DNA of 64,000 bases. It comes from Holothuria scabra. Taxonomy: Eukaryota; Echinodermata; Holothuroidea; Aspidochirotida; Holothuriidae. The stretch is from the NCBI GenBank assembly GCA_037179385.1, contig CM074181.1, positions 51,594,297-51,658,296 on the forward strand, given 5' to 3'. Position numbers and translations under genes: made by a program. The notes beneath the pieces were generated by a model. It saw only the letters and a list, made by a program, of their open reading frames with translations. It searched no databases and was not told the DNA's origin. Shown here piece by piece: positions 32,401 to 47,000 of this stretch. Each line of letters opens with the position of its first letter. Positions within the stretch are counted from its first letter, which is position 1.

Positions 32401-33206
32401 TATTTCTTTTTAGTTTCTTCTTTTCAGTAAGACGCCACCTTTTATAAAATCTGAAAACTCGAAAAATCTGCTAGCGGGCCACTAATTATAAGTCCAATTG
32501 ACTTACACACTATATTAGGCTACTTCCGTACCCCCTAGCTCACAGTAGAAGTTTTCAATCAGGACATGCCACCCCTCTGATCGAAGCTCACAATCTGGGT
32601 TTTCATTGCACTTTCAAATTTCCTTAACAGGACCATTGAAAGTTTGAGCGTCACCGTATGCAGAAGGGTACTAGTTTGAGCCTTGAATGATAGGTATGTG
32701 TTTCCCGCCATAATAGCTACTCAAAACGGCATTTCACAGAGCGGAGTAATACAATAAAAAATGGCACTAAAATTGGTCAGATTGCCTTGAATTTTGCATA
32801 GTCTGTATTTCAACTCCTTGTCTATACAAAATCCAAATGCAAAAATGATCATATTTTGTAAGTAACACAGACAGAAACAACATCCCATCAAATTTTTAAG
32901 GCACTTTGTCTGTCAGTAAACATTTTCGCAGGCACGAGTATTAGGGTTAGTGCTTGGTCCGCTACCAGAAGCAGGTTAAGAGAGAGAGAGAAAAAAAAAA
33001 AACAAGATTGCTTCTCGTTTGAATTGAAATCATTTTAGGACAATCTTATAACGGATGCTGCTTTAACTTCTTTTTCCAAACAAATACGACCTAAATACGT
33101 TAATGTGTAATGCATGCGCAGGGTATTGCGGGCAAAGATAGGGTATGTGGGACAAGGGTGAGCTAGAATCAATGATAATTACGGAGGGATCAAGGGACCG
33201 TTAAAT
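29485..33206 (+). repeat. Macrosatellite unit 2 (complete, subtype A)
   Basis: 3,722 bp from CGAGCAGGTGTTGAAGG to GACCGTTAAAT. It is the longest unit because it keeps the about 107-bp hairpin segment lost from units 3-9. The order within the unit is: 5' pyrimidine-rich block; a frame beginning LLRHTRPDLSFW (29853); a C-rich tract; the hairpin block; AT-rich DNA with TATATATA; the TATA-bearing GC-rich core (32108-32420); the repeated TGAGCGTCAC phrase; a G/A-rich tract; and the ZNF143-like site. No recognised gene. Confidence 0.95.
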
Positions 33207-36200
33207 CGAGCAGGTGTTGAAGGTCAAAGGTGAACAGTTTTTCGTATTCGTACGTAATTTCACCGTCCTCGGGTACTGCCTCAGCTTAATTTATGTGTCT
33301 CTTCTTTTTTTTTTTCTCGGTGGCACCTTTCTCGACTGACAAGCTCTCTGTATGTTTAAGAGTGCTTGCCTTCTTAACATCTTCGTATTACATAATGTTC
33401 AAAATTATTATTCGTGTAAACTATATGAATTACTTTCAAAATATAATGAAACACAATAAATGAAAAGAAATGCAATCATGGATCAACTTATAGTGACCTT
33501 CAAACTTCGGACTTCGAGTCGGCTGCGTAGCCTGTATATCATAAGTTATTATCTCTGAAAATCCGAAACTTATACGTGCTGCTAAGACACACAAGGCCAG
33601 ATTTATCATTTTGGGCCCTGGCAGACGTAAATTTCCCCGGACGACGTTCTACAGTAGGACAGGTTAGAAGGACGAAGTTTCTTGTCACCTTGGAATTATC
33701 GTGGAAAAGGCAGCGTATTTTCTGGGATGGGCAAGTGGAAACCCGTGCCCCTCCCCTCGAGACGGGATTCCAAAAGGATGATCAATTCAAACTAGCGGGT
33801 TGAAAAGAGGACAAATTAAGATCAGATTTAGAAAAGGTAAAACGGAGAAAAGGGAAAAGGAAGACATTAGACTATCTAGCTAAATATCAGAGGGACTGCT
33901 TGACTAAATTAACCGTATTCGAGAAATTTATGAAAGTAAGATGTTAAATTTATTCCATTCCATTTAATTAATGTTTGTCTGACTAACAAAGCAAAGAGTT
34001 CTTCACAGTTCCTTGAAGCCATTCCCAAATTTTCACCTGTAACGTAATGTACCCATGGCACCGCCTGTAAAACAATGATGCCGTATTTCAGAAAATCAGT
34101 TATCTGACACTTTTTGAAATAAACAAAAAACTTTTAATCTAAGCTGCGGATATCTTCGGGATCTGAAATTTGGTCAGGATCTGGACAATTCGGGCAAACC
34201 ATGTTAGTTTTAAGTAAAACAAATGACATGTATTTTGATTACACAAAAGGACTAGTCCAATCCATTCAGACATTTTGCAGGAAAATTAGATAGGGTCATA
34301 GTCGGCATGGAAAATATTCCAGGGAGAAAGAAGATTATAAAAATTTGCCCCATTTTTGGTAAACCTATGAAAACAATGTCAGCCCCCCCCCCCCCCACTC
34401 AATAGTTCTGCGTGCCGCACTTTGCCCGAAATGGTAGAGTATTCAAGCGAAAATGTACAAAGAGAAAAACAAAATCCGTGACGCTTTCAATTGCAGCTGG
34501 ATGACGGACAGACGGAGAGTGGGGGAACATGAAATGTACATGTCTAAATGCTTTAAAACGTTTGTCCGAAAAGTGGTAGTATTGTAGCCTACATTGGATT
34601 TATTAAAGTGTAAATAAAGTCAATTTATGCAAATATATAATTTAAACAGCATTAAAAATGAATTTAAAGAGTCCAATTACCTTCTTCATAGGACTTTCTG
34701 GAGCCGGGATATAAAATGTTGTGACTTTTTTGTTGTGCAACTCACATTACCTGAAGGACAACACTTGACCAATGTCATGGCCCTCAAACCATTCACATCA
34801 TTTCCATGTCATGTGGAACTCCGTTCCAGACTCGATGAAAAAAGAGGTACTTCACGTGATCTCAGCCAAAAACCGAAAGGCTTTCGCTTTTTCTAAAAGT
34901 CACCTCGACTCTCTGGCGAAGAGCCAGGTGCGAAAACCAAACAGTGGAAAGGCTATCGACGAAACCATAACATTTTGGGGATAGCTATGCTCATCCTTCT
35001 TTAAGCAAGGTTAGGTGCGCCACAAAATGGAATTTGCCCCAAACTTTGCGGGCCTTCACAAAATGACCTGATCTATTACACTAATAGGGGTGATTATTTT
35101 AATTGTAGTTATTTTAATTGTAAATGTTGTGTTGTTCTCAAAATAACCCATTTAGCGTTTAGAATTACATTTCAACATTTATTTAACAAGTTGGTAACAC
35201 TTTTTGACAACGAGTCTCTTTCTATCATTACAAAAATGAGTAAACTGTAAGATATTCCCTAATAAATAATGAAACAACCTCTTTAATGCAAATCAGGAAG
35301 ACCTGAGACAAGATCCCAGAAAATGTTTCAGAAATAAAATGAAATAAACCTCGACAGATGTATAAAAGAAACATGGGGTCAAGTTACAGTTACCTCAGTG
35401 TGTTTAACTGTCCTCAATAAAAATAAATATATATATATCCTACAACAAGTACCGTACAATAAAATTCCAGATTTCCTAAGAACCAGAAAGATTGTGACGT
35501 TTCTGTGACATAAGCCTCCATTTGGAGCGAAAATGAGAAACATTTAGAAAACACATCAGTCGTACGGTAGTGTAAAATCTTGTCAAGAAACATGCAAAAA
35601 TAATCAAAAATTTTATCTACAAATGTTTGAAAAACATTATTCCTTTCTGCTAACACTACATCTGGCTGAAATTTGTACTTTAAAAATTCCACCCTAACGT
35701 GTGATAGGTGCTGTTTTTCAAGCTATATAAGACATCCTCTGCTATAACCTGCGCGGCACGTTGACGCCGAACCGGACGGTAGTGTTCACACATGGTCCTA
35801 CTCTGATTGCACTGGGAGGCGAGTAGTGTTCCTCCCCAATGTATCGCCGGTCCTTGAGGGGAGTCCCGAAGGAAGATTGCGGTCGTATACAAAGCACGCT
35901 GAGCGTCACTGTATGCAGAAGGGTACTAGAGAGGCGCCTGAGTTGGTTCTCTGTTGTAGTTGACAGGACACATAGCCGGCCAGAGACCTTGAACGCTTGG
36001 CTTCAATCTTTTGTTTTATTTCTTTTTAGTTTCTTCTTTTCAGTAAGACGACACCTTTTATAAAATCTGAAAACTCGAAAAATCTGGTAGCGGGCCACTA
36101 ATTATAAGTCCAATTGACTTACACACTATATTAGGCTACTTCCGTACCCCCTAGCTCACAGTAGAAGTTTTCAATCAGGACATGCCACCCCTCTGATCGA

Positions 36201-36804
36201 AGCTCACAATCTGGGTTTTCATTGCACTTTCAAATTTCCTTAACAGGACCATTGAAAGTTTGAGCGTCACCGTATGCAGAAGGGTACTAGTTTGAGCCTT
36301 GAATGATAGGTATGTGTTTCCCGCCATAATAGCTACTCAAAACGGCATTTCACAGAGCGGAGTAATACAATAAAAAATGGCACTAAAATTGGTTAGATTG
36401 CCTTGAATTTGGCATAGCCTGTATTTCAACTCCTTGTCTATACAAAATCCAAAAGCAAAAATGATCATATTTTGTAAGTAACACAGACAGAAACAACATC
36501 CCATCAAATTTTTCAGGCACTTTGTCTGTCAGTAAACATTTTCGCAGACACGAGTGCTTGGTCCGCTACCAGAAGCACGTTAAGAGAGAAAAAAAAGCAA
36601 ACAAGATTGCTTCTCGTTTGAATTGAAATCATTTTAGGACAGTCTTAAAACGGATGCTGCTTTAACTTTTTTTCCAAACAAATACGACCTAAATGCGTTA
36701 ATGTGTAATGCGTGCGCAGGGTATTGCGGGCAAAGATATGGTATGTTGGACAAGGGTGAGCTAGAATCAATGATAATTACGGAGGAATCAAGGGACCGTT
36801 AAAT
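33207..36804 (+). repeat. Macrosatellite unit 3 (A-to-B mosaic)
   Basis: 3,598 bp. The left part carries A-type markers (GGACTAGTCCAATCC, AAAGAGTCCAATTACC). The hairpin block is deleted to the short form, and from about 35,430 the sequence has the B-type marker ACAAGTACC. It is therefore a recombinant between subtypes. Confidence 0.9.
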
Positions 36805-39800
36805 CGAGCAGGTGTTGAAGGTCAAAGGTGAACAGTTTTTCGTGTTCGTACGCAATTTCACCGTCCTCGGGTACTGTTTCAGCTTAATTTATGTGTCTCT
36901 TTTTTTTTTCTCGGCGGCACCTTTCTCGACTGACAAGCTCTCTGTGTGTTTAAGAGTGCTTGCCTTCTTAACATCTTCGTATTACATAATGTTCAAAATT
37001 ATTATTCGTGTAAACTGTATGAATTACTTTCAAAATATAATGAAACACAATAAATGAAAAGAAATGCAATCATGGATCAACTTATAGTGACCTTCAAACT
37101 TCGGACTTCGAGTCGGTTGCGTAGCCTGTATATCATAAGTTATTATCTCTGAAAATCCGAAACTTATACGTGCTGCTAAGACACACAAGGCCAGATTTAT
37201 CATTTTGGGCCCTGGCAGAAGTAAATTTCCCCGGACGACGTTCTACAGTAGGACAGGTTAGAAGGACGAAGTTTCTTGTCACCTTGGAATTATCGTGGAA
37301 AAGGCAGCGTATTTTCTGGGATGGGCAAGTGGAAACCCGTGCCCCTCCCCTCGAGACGGGATTCCAAAAGGATGATCAATTCAAACTAGCGGGTTGAAAA
37401 GAGGACAAATTAAGATCAGATTTAGAAAAGGTAAAACGGAGAAAAGGGAAAAGGAAGACATTAGACTATCTAGCTAAATATTAGAGAGACTGCTTGACTA
37501 GTTTAACCGTATTCGAGGAATTTATGAAAGTAACATCTTAAATTTATTCCATTCCAATTAATTAATGTTTGTCTGACTAACAAAGCAAAAAGTTCTTCAC
37601 AGTTCCTTAATTGAAGCCATTCCCAAATTTTCACCTGTAACATAATGTACCCATGGCACCGCCTGTAAAACAATGATGCCGTATTTCAGAAAATCAGTTA
37701 TCGGACACTTTTTGAAATAAAAAAAAAACTTTTAATCTAAGCTCCGGATATCTTCGGGATCTGAAATTTGGTCAGGATCTGGACAATTCGGGCAAACCAT
37801 GTTAGTTTTAAGTAAAACAAATGACATGTATTTTGATACACAAAAGGACTCGTCCATTCCATTCAGACATTTTGCAGGAAAATTAGACAGGGTCATAGTC
37901 GGCATGGAAAATATTCCAGGGAGAAAGAAGATTATAAAAATTTGCCCCATTTTAGGTAAACCTATGAAAAACAATGTCAGACCCACCCCCCCCCCCCCCC
38001 ACTCAATAGTTTTACGTGCCGCACTTTGCCCGAAATGGTAGAATATTCAAGCGAAAATGTACAAAAAGAAAAACAAAATCCGTGACGCTTTCAATTGCAG
38101 CTGGATGACGGACAGACGGAGAGTTGGGGAACTTGAAATGTACATGTCTAAATGCTTTAAAACGTTTGTCCGAAAAGTGGTAGTATTGTAGCCTACATTT
38201 GATTTATTAAAGTGTAAATAAAGTCAATTAATGCAAATATGTAATTTAAACAGCATTAAAAGTGAATTCAAACAGTCCAATTACCTTCTTCATAGGACTT
38301 TCTGGAGCCGGGATATAAAATGTTGTGACTTTTTTGTTGTGCAACTCACATTACCTGAAGGACAACACTTGACCAATGTCATGGCCCTCAAACCATTCAC
38401 ATCATTTCCATGTCATGTGGAACTCCGTTCCAGACTCGATGAAAAAAAGAGGTACTTCACGTGATCTCAACCAAAAACCGAAAGGCTTTCGTCTTTTCTA
38501 AAAGTCACCTCGACTCTCTGGCGAAGAGCCAGGTGCGAAAACCAAACAGTGGAAAGGCTTTCGACGAAACCATAACATTTTGGGGATAGCTATGCTCATC
38601 CTTCTGTAATCAAGGTTAGGTGCGCCACAAAACGGAATTTGCCCCAAACTTTGCGGGCCTGCACAAAATGACCTGATCTATTACACTAATAGGGGTGATT
38701 ATTTTAATTGTAGTTATTTTAATTGTAAATGTTGTGTTGTTCACAAAATAACCCATTTAGAGTTTAGAATTACATTTCAACATTTATTTAACAAGTTGGT
38801 AACACTTTTTGACAACGAGTCCCTTTCTATCATTACAAAAATGAGTAAACTGTAAGATATTCCCTAATAAATAATGAAACAACCTTTTAATGCAAATCAG
38901 GAAGACCTGAGACAAGATCCCAGAAAATGTTTCAGAAATAAAATGAAATAAACCTCGACAGATGTATAAAAGAAACATGGGGTCAAGTTACAGTTACCTC
39001 AGTGTGTTTAACTGTCCTCAATAAAAAAAATATATATATCCTACAACAAGTACCGTACAATAAAATTCCAGATTTCCTAAGAACCAGAAAGATTGTGACG
39101 TTTCTGTGACATAAGCCTCCATTTGGAGCGAAAATGAGAAACATTTAGAAAACACATCAGTCGTACGGTAGTGTAAAATCTTGTCAAGAAACATGCAAAA
39201 ATAATCAAAAATTTTATCTACAAATGTTTGAAAAACATTATTCCTTTCTGCTAACACTACATCTGGCTGAAATTTGTACTTTAAAAATTCCACCCTAACG
39301 TGTGATAGGTGCTGTTTTTCAAGCTATATAAGACATCCTCTGCTATAACCTGCGCGGCACGTTGACGCCGAACCGGACGGTAGTGTTCACACATGGTCCT
39401 ACTCTGATTGCACTGGGAGGCGAGTAGTGTTCCTCCCCAATGTATCGCCGGTCTTGAGGGAGTCCCGAGGGAAGATTGCGGTCGTATACAAAGCACGCTG
39501 AGCGTCACTGTATGCAGAAGGGTACTAGAGAGGCGCCTGAGTTGGTTCTCTGTTGTAGTTGACAGGACACATAGCCGGCCAGAGACCTTGAACGCTTGGC
39601 TTCAATCTTTTGTTTTATTTCTTTTTAGTTTCTTCTTTTCAGTAAGACGCCACCTTTTATAAAATCTGAAAACTCGAAAAATCTGGTAGCGGGCCACTAA
39701 TTATAAGTCCAATTGACTTACACACTATATTAGGCTACTTCCGTACCCCTAGCTCACAGTAGAAGTTTTCAATCAGGACATGCCACCCCTCTGATCGAAG

Positions 39801-40415
39801 CTCACAATCTGGGCTTTCATTGCACTTTCAAATTTCCTTAACAGGACCATTGAAAGTTTGAGCGTCACCGTATGCAGAAGGGTACTAGTTTGAGCCTTGA
39901 ATGATAGGTATGTGTTTCCCGCCATAATAGCTACTCAAAACGGCATTTCACAGAGCGGAGTAATACAATAAAAAATGGCACTAAAATTGGTCAGATTGCC
40001 TTGAATTTTGCATAGTCTGTATTTCAACTCCTTGTCTATACAAAATCCAAAAGCAAAAATGATCATATTTTGTAAGTAACACAGACAGAAACAACATCCC
40101 ATCAAATTTTTAAGGCACTTTGTCTGTCAGTAAACATTTTCGCAGGCACGAGTATTGGGGTTAGTGCTTGGTCCGCTACCAGAAGCACGTTAAGAGAGAA
40201 AAAAAAACAAACAAGATTGCTTCTCGTTTGAATTGAAATCATTTTAGGACAGTCTTAAAACGGATGCTGCTTTAACTTTTTTTTCCAAACAAATACGACC
40301 TAAATACGTTAATGTGTAATGCATGCGCAGGGCATTGCGGGTAAAGATAGGGTATATGGGACAAGGGTGAGCTAGAATCAATGATAATTACGGAGGAATC
40401 AAGGGACCGTTAAAT
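36805..40415 (+). repeat. Macrosatellite unit 4 (subtype B)
   Basis: 3,611 bp. B-type markers: TTGATACACAAAAGGACTCG (one TTA-region base lost), AACAGTCCAATTACC, CTTCTGTAATCAAGG, ACAAGTACC. It carries the perfect ZNF143-type site at 40326-40344. Confidence 0.95.
40326..40344 (-). promoter_or_regulatory. ZNF143/STAF-type binding site (unit 4; also units 5-7)
   Basis: On the minus strand TTACCCGCAATGCCCTGCG fits every position of the vertebrate STAF consensus YYNCCCRNMATSCMYYRCR (consensus recalled, not looked up). Equivalent perfect sites lie at 43939-43957, 47561-47579 and 51187-51205. A-type unit ends have T for C inside the motif and miss one position. The site lies about 70-90 bp before the unit boundary. 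ZNF143 activates snRNA, tRNA-Sec and many mRNA promoters. Confidence 0.5.
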
Positions 40416-43400
40416 CGAGCAGGTGTTGAAGGTCAAAGGTGAACAGTTTTTCGTGTTCGTACGTAATTTCACCGTCCTCGGGTACTGTTTCAGCTTAATT
40501 TATGTGTCTCTTTTTTTCTTTTTTTTTTCTCGGCGGCACCTTTCTCGACTGACAAGCTCTCTGTATGTTTAAGAGTGCTTGCCTTCTTAACATCTTCGTA
40601 TTACATAATGTTCAAAATTATTATTCGTGTAAACTGTATGAATTACTTTCAAAATATAATGAAACACAATAAATGAAAAGAAATGCAATCATGGATCAAC
40701 TTATAGTGACCTTCAAACTTCGGACTTCGAGTCGGTTGCGTAGCCTGTATATCATAAGTTATTATCTCTGAAAATCCGAAACTTATACGTGCTGCTAAGA
40801 CACACAAGGCCAGGTTTATCATTTTGGGCCCTGGCAGAAGTAAATTTCCCCGGACGACGTTCTACAGTAGGACAGGTTAGAAGGACGAAGTTTCTTGTCA
40901 CCTTGGAATTATCGTGGAAAAGGCAGCGTATTTTCTGGGATGGGCAAGTGGAAACCCGTGCCCCTCCCCTCGAGACGGGATTCCAAAAGGATGATCAATT
41001 CAAACTAGCGGGTTGAAAAGAGGACAAATTAAGATCAGATTTAGAAAAGGTAAAACGGAGAAAAGGGAAAAGGAAGACATTAGACTATCTAGCTAAATAT
41101 TAGAGAGACTGCTTGACTAGTTTAACCGTATTCGAGGAATTTATGAAAGTAACATCTTAAATTTATTCCATTCCAATTAATTAATGTTTGTCTGACTAAC
41201 AAAGCAAAAAGTTCTTCACAGTTCCTTAATTGAAGCCATTCCCAAATTTTCACCTGTAACATAATGTACCCATGGCACCGCCTGTAAAACAATGATGCCG
41301 TATTTCAGAAAATCAGTTATCGGACACTTTTTGAAATAAAAAAAAAACTTTTAATCTAAGCTCCGGATATCTTCGGGATCTGAAATTTGGTCAGGATCTG
41401 GACAATTCGGGCAAACCATGTTAGTTTTAAGTAAAACAAATGACATGTATTTTGATACACAAAAGGACTCGTCCATTCCATTCAGACATTTTGCAGGAAA
41501 ATTAGACAGGGTCATAGTCGGCATGGAAAATATTCCAGGGAGAAAGAAGATTATAAAAATTTGCCCCATTTTAGGTAAACCTATGAAAAACAATGTCAGC
41601 CCCACTCCCCACTCAATAGTTTTGCGTGCCGCACTTTGCCCGAAATGGTAGAATATTCAAGCGAAAATGTACAAAAAGAAAAACAAAATCCGTGACGCTT
41701 TCAATTGCAGCTGGATGACGGACAGACGGAGAGTTGGGGAACTTGAAATGTACATGTCTAAATGCTTTAAAACGTTTGTCCGAAAAGTGGTAGTATTGTA
41801 GCCTACATTTGATTTATTAAAGTGTAAATAAAGTCAATTAATGCAAATATATAATTTAAACAGCATTAAAAGTGAATTTAAACAGTCCAATTACCTTCTT
41901 CATAGGACTTTCTGGAGCCGGGATATAAAATGTTGTGACTTTTTTGTTGTGCAACTCACATTACCTGAAGGACAACACTTGACCAATGTCATGGCCCTCA
42001 AACCATTCACATCATTTCCATGTCATGTGGAACTCCGTTCCAGACTCGATGAAAAAAAGAGGTACTTCACGTGATCTCAACCAAAAACCGTAAGGCTTTC
42101 GCTTTTTCTAAAAGTCACCTCGACTCTCTGGCGAAGAGCCAGGTGCGAAAACCAAACAGTGGAAAGGCTTTCGACGAAACCATAACATTTTGGGGATAGC
42201 TATGCTCATCCTTCTGTAATCAAGGTTAGGTGCGCCACAAAATGGAATTTGCCCCAAACTTTGCGGGCCTGCACAAAATGACCTGATCTATTACACTAAT
42301 AGGGGTGATTATTTTAATTGTAGTTATTTTAATTGTAAATGTTGTGTTGTTCACAAAATAACCCATTTAGCGTTTAGAATTACATTTCAACATTTATTTA
42401 ACAAGTTGGTAACACTTTTTGACAACGAGTCTCTTTCTATCATTACAAAAATGAGTAAACTGTAAGATATTCCCTAATAAATAATGAAACAACCTTTTAA
42501 TGCAAATCAGGAAGACCTGAGACAAGATCCCAGAAAATGTTTCAGAAATAAAATGAAATAAACCTCGACAGATGTATAAAAGAAACATGGGGTCAAGTTA
42601 CAGTTACCTCAGTGTGTTTAACTGTCCTCAATAAAAAAAAAAATATATATATCCTACAACAAGTACCGTACAATTAAATTCCAGATTTCCTAAGAACCAG
42701 AAAGATTGTGACGTTTCTGTGACATAAGCCTCCATTTGGAGCGAAAATGAGAAACATTTAGAAAACACATCAGTCGTACGGTAGTGTAAAATCTTGTCAA
42801 GAAACATGCAAAAATAATCAAAAATTTTATCTACAAATGTTTGAAAAACATTATTCCTTTCTGCTAACACTACATCTGGCTGAAATTTGTACTTTAAAAA
42901 TTCCACCCTAACGTGTGATAGGTGCTGTTTTTCAAGCTATATAAGACATCCTCTGCTATAACCTGCGCGGCACGTTGACGCCGAACCGGACGGTAGTGTT
43001 CACACATGGTCCTACTCTGATTGCACTGGGAGGCGAGTAGTGTTCCTCCCCAATGTATCGCCGGTCCTTGAGGGAGTCCCGAGGAAGATTGCGGTCGTAT
43101 ACAAAGCACGCTGAGCGTCACTGTATGCAGAAGGGTACTAGAGAGGCGCCTGAGTTGGTTCTCTGTTGTAGTTGACAGGACACATAGCCGGCCAGAGACC
43201 TTGAACGCTTGGCTTCAATCTTTTGTTTTATTTCTTTTTAGTTTCTTCTTTTCAGTAAGACGCCACCTTTTATAAAATCTGAAAACTCGAAAAATCTGGT
43301 AGCGGGCCACTAATTATAAGTCCAATTGACTTGCACACTATATTAGGCTACTTCCGTACCCGCTAGCTCACAGTAGAAGTTTTCAATCAGGACATGCCAC

Positions 43401-44028
43401 CCCTCTGATCGAAGCTCACAATCTGGGCTTTCATTGCACTTTCAAATTTCCTTAACAGGACCATTGAAAGTTTGAGCGTCACCGTATGCAGAAGGGTACT
43501 AGTTTGAGCCTTGAATGATAGGTATGTGTTTCCCGCCATAATAGCTACTCAAAACGGCATTTCACAGAGCGGAGTAATACAATAAAAAATGGCACTAAAA
43601 TTGGTCAGATTGCCTTGAATTTTGCATAGTCTGTATTTCAACTCCTTGTCTATACAAAATCCAAAAGCAAAAATGATCATATTTTGTAAGTAACACAGAC
43701 AGAAACAACATGCCATCAAATTTTTAAGGCACTTTGTCTGTCAGTAAACATTTTCGCAGGCACGAGTATTGGGGTTAGTGCTTGGTCCGCTACCAGAAGC
43801 ACGTTAAGAGAGAAAAAAAAACAAACAAGATTGCTTCTCGTTTGAATTGAAATCATTTTAGGACAGTCTTATAACGGATGCTGCTTTAACTTTTTTTCCA
43901 AACAAATACGACCTAAATACGTTAATGTGTAATGCATGCGCAGGGCATTGCGGGTAAAGATAGGGTATATGGGACAAGGGTGAGCTAGAATCAATGATAA
44001 TTACGGAGGAATCAAGGGACCGTTAAAT
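40416..44028 (+). repeat. Macrosatellite unit 5 (subtype B)
   Basis: 3,613 bp. Same markers as unit 4; the C-rich tract is shortened to CCCCACTCCCC. Perfect ZNF143-type site at 43939-43957. Confidence 0.95.
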
Positions 44029-47000
44029 CGAGCAGGTGTTGAAGGTCAAAGGTGAACAGTTTTTCGTGTTCGTACGTAATTTCACCGTCCTCGGGTACTG
44101 TTTCAGCTTAATTTATGTGTCTCTTTTTTTTTTCTTTTTTTCTCGGCGGCACCTTTCTCGACTGACAAGCTCTCTGTATGTTTAAGAGTGCTTGCCTTCT
44201 TAACATCTTCGTATTACATAATGTTCAAAATTATTATTCGTGTAAACTGTATGAATTACTTTCAAAATATAATGAAACACAATAAATGAAAAGAAATGCA
44301 ATCATGGATCAACTTATAGTGACCTTCAAACTTCGGACTTCGAGTCGGTTGCGTAGCCTGTATATCATAAGTTATTATCTCTGAAAATCCGAAACTTATA
44401 CGTGCTGCTAAGACACACAAGGCCAGATTTATCATTTTGGGCCCTGGCAGAAGTAAATTTCCCCGGACGACGTTCTACAGTAGGACAGGTTAGAAGGACG
44501 AAGTTTCTTGTCACCTTGGAATTATCGTGGAAAAGGCAGCGTATTTTCTGGGATGGGCAAGTGGAAACCCGTGCCCCTCCCCTCGAGACGGGATTCCAAA
44601 AGGATGATCAATTCAAACTAGCGGGTTGAAAAGAGGACAAATTAAGATCAGATTTAGAAAAGGTAAAACGGAGAAAAGGGAAAAGGAAGACATTAGACTA
44701 TCTAGCTAAATATTAGAGAGACTGCTTGACTAGTTTAACCGTATTCGAGGAATTTATGAAAGTAACATCTTAAATTTATTCCATTCCAATTAATTAATGT
44801 TTGTCTGACTAACAAAGCAAAAAGTTCTTCACAGTTCCTTAATTGAAGCCATTCCCAAATTTTCACCTGTAACATAATGTACCCATGGCACCGCCTGTAA
44901 AACAATGATGCCGTATTTCAGAAAATCAGTTATCGGACACTTTTTGAAATAAAAAAAAACTTTTAATCTAAGCTCCGGATATCTTCGGGATCTGAAATTT
45001 GGTCAGGATCTGGACAATTCGGGCAAACCATGTTAGTTTTAAGTAAAACAAATGACATGTATGTTGATACACAAAAGGACTCGTCCATTCCATTCAGACA
45101 TTTTGCAGGAAAATTAAATAGGGTCATAGTCGGCATGGAAAATATTCCAGGGAGAAAGAAGATTATAAAAATTTGCCCCACTTTAGGTAAACCTATGAAA
45201 AACAATGTCAGACCCACCCCCCCCCCCCCCCACTCAATAGTTTTGCGTGCCGCACTTTGCCCGAAATGGTAGAATATTCAAGCGAAAATGTACAAAAAGA
45301 AAAACAAAATCCCTGACGCTTTCAATTGCAGCTGGATGACGGACAGACGGAGAGTTGGGGAACTTGAAATGTACATGTCTAAATGCTTTAAAACGTTTGT
45401 CCGAAAAGTGGTAGTATTGTAGCCTACATTTGATTTATTAAAGTGTAAATAAAGTCAATTAATTCAAATATATAATTTAAACAGCATTAAAAGTGAATTT
45501 AAACAGTCCAATTACCTTCTTCATAGGACTTTCTGGAGCCGGGATGTAAAATGTTGTGACTTTTTTGTTGTGCAACTCACATTACCTGAAGGACAACACT
45601 TGACCAATGTCATGGCCCTCAAACCATTCACATCATTTCCATGTCATGTGGAACTCCGTTCCAGACTCGATGAAAAAAAGAGGTACTTCACGTGATCTCA
45701 ACCAAAAACCGTAAGGCTTTCGCTTTTTCTAAAAGTCACCTCGACTCTCTGGCGAAGAGCCAGGTGCGAAAACCAAACAGTGGAAAGGCTGTCGACGAAA
45801 CCATAACATTTTGGGGATAGCTATGCTCATCCTTCTGTAATCAAGGTTAGGTGCGCCACAAAATGGAATTTGCCCCAAACTTTGCGGGCCTGCAAAAAAT
45901 GACCTGATCTATTACACTAATAGGGGTGATTATTTTAATTGTAGTTATTTTAATTGTAAATGTTGTGTTGTTCACAAAATAACCCATTTAGCGTTTAGAA
46001 TTACATTTCAACATTTATTTAACAAGTTGGTAACACTTTTTGACAACGAGTCTCTTTCTATCATTACAAAAATGAGTAAACTGTAAGATATTCCCTAATA
46101 AATAATGAAACAACCTTTTAATGCAAATCAGGAAGACCTGAGACAAGATCCCAGAAAATGTTTCAGAAATAAAATGAAATAAACCTCGACAGATGTACGT
46201 AAAAAGAAACATGGGGTCAAGTTACAGTTACCTCAGTGTGTTTAACTGTCCTCAATAAAAAAAATATATATATCCTACAACAAGTACCGTACAATAAAAT
46301 TCCAGATTTCCTAAGAACCAGAAAGATTGTGACGTTTCTGTGACATAAGCCTCCATTTGGAGCGAAAATGAGAAACATTTAGAAAACACATCAGTCGTAC
46401 GGTAGTGTAAAATCTTGTCAAGAAACATGCAAAAATAATCAAAAATTTTATCTACAAATGTTTGAAAAACATTATTCCTTTCTGCTAACACTACATCTGG
46501 CTGAAATTTGTACTTTAAAAATTCCACCCTAACGTGTGATAGGTGCTGTTTTTCAAGCTATATAAGACATCCTCTGCTATAACCTGCGCGGCACGTTGAC
46601 GCCGAACCGGACGGTAGTGTTCACACATGGTCCTACTCTGATTGCACTAGGAGGCGAGTAGTGTTCCCCCCAATGTATCGCCGGTCCTTGAGGGGAGTCC
46701 CGAGGGAAGATTGCGGTCGTATACAAAGCACGCTGAGCGTCACTGTATGCAGAAGGGTACTAGAGAGGCGCCTGAGTTGGTTCTCTGTTGTAGTTGACAG
46801 GACACATAGCCGGCCAGAGACCTTGAACGCTTGGCTTCAATCTTTTGTTTTATTTCTTTTTAGTTTCTTCATTTCAGTAAGACGCCACCTTTTATAAAAT
46901 CTGAAAACTCGAAAAATCTGGTAGCGGGCCACTAATTATAAGTCCAATTGACTTGCACACTATATTAGGCTACTTCCGTACCCCCTAGCTCACAGTAGAA

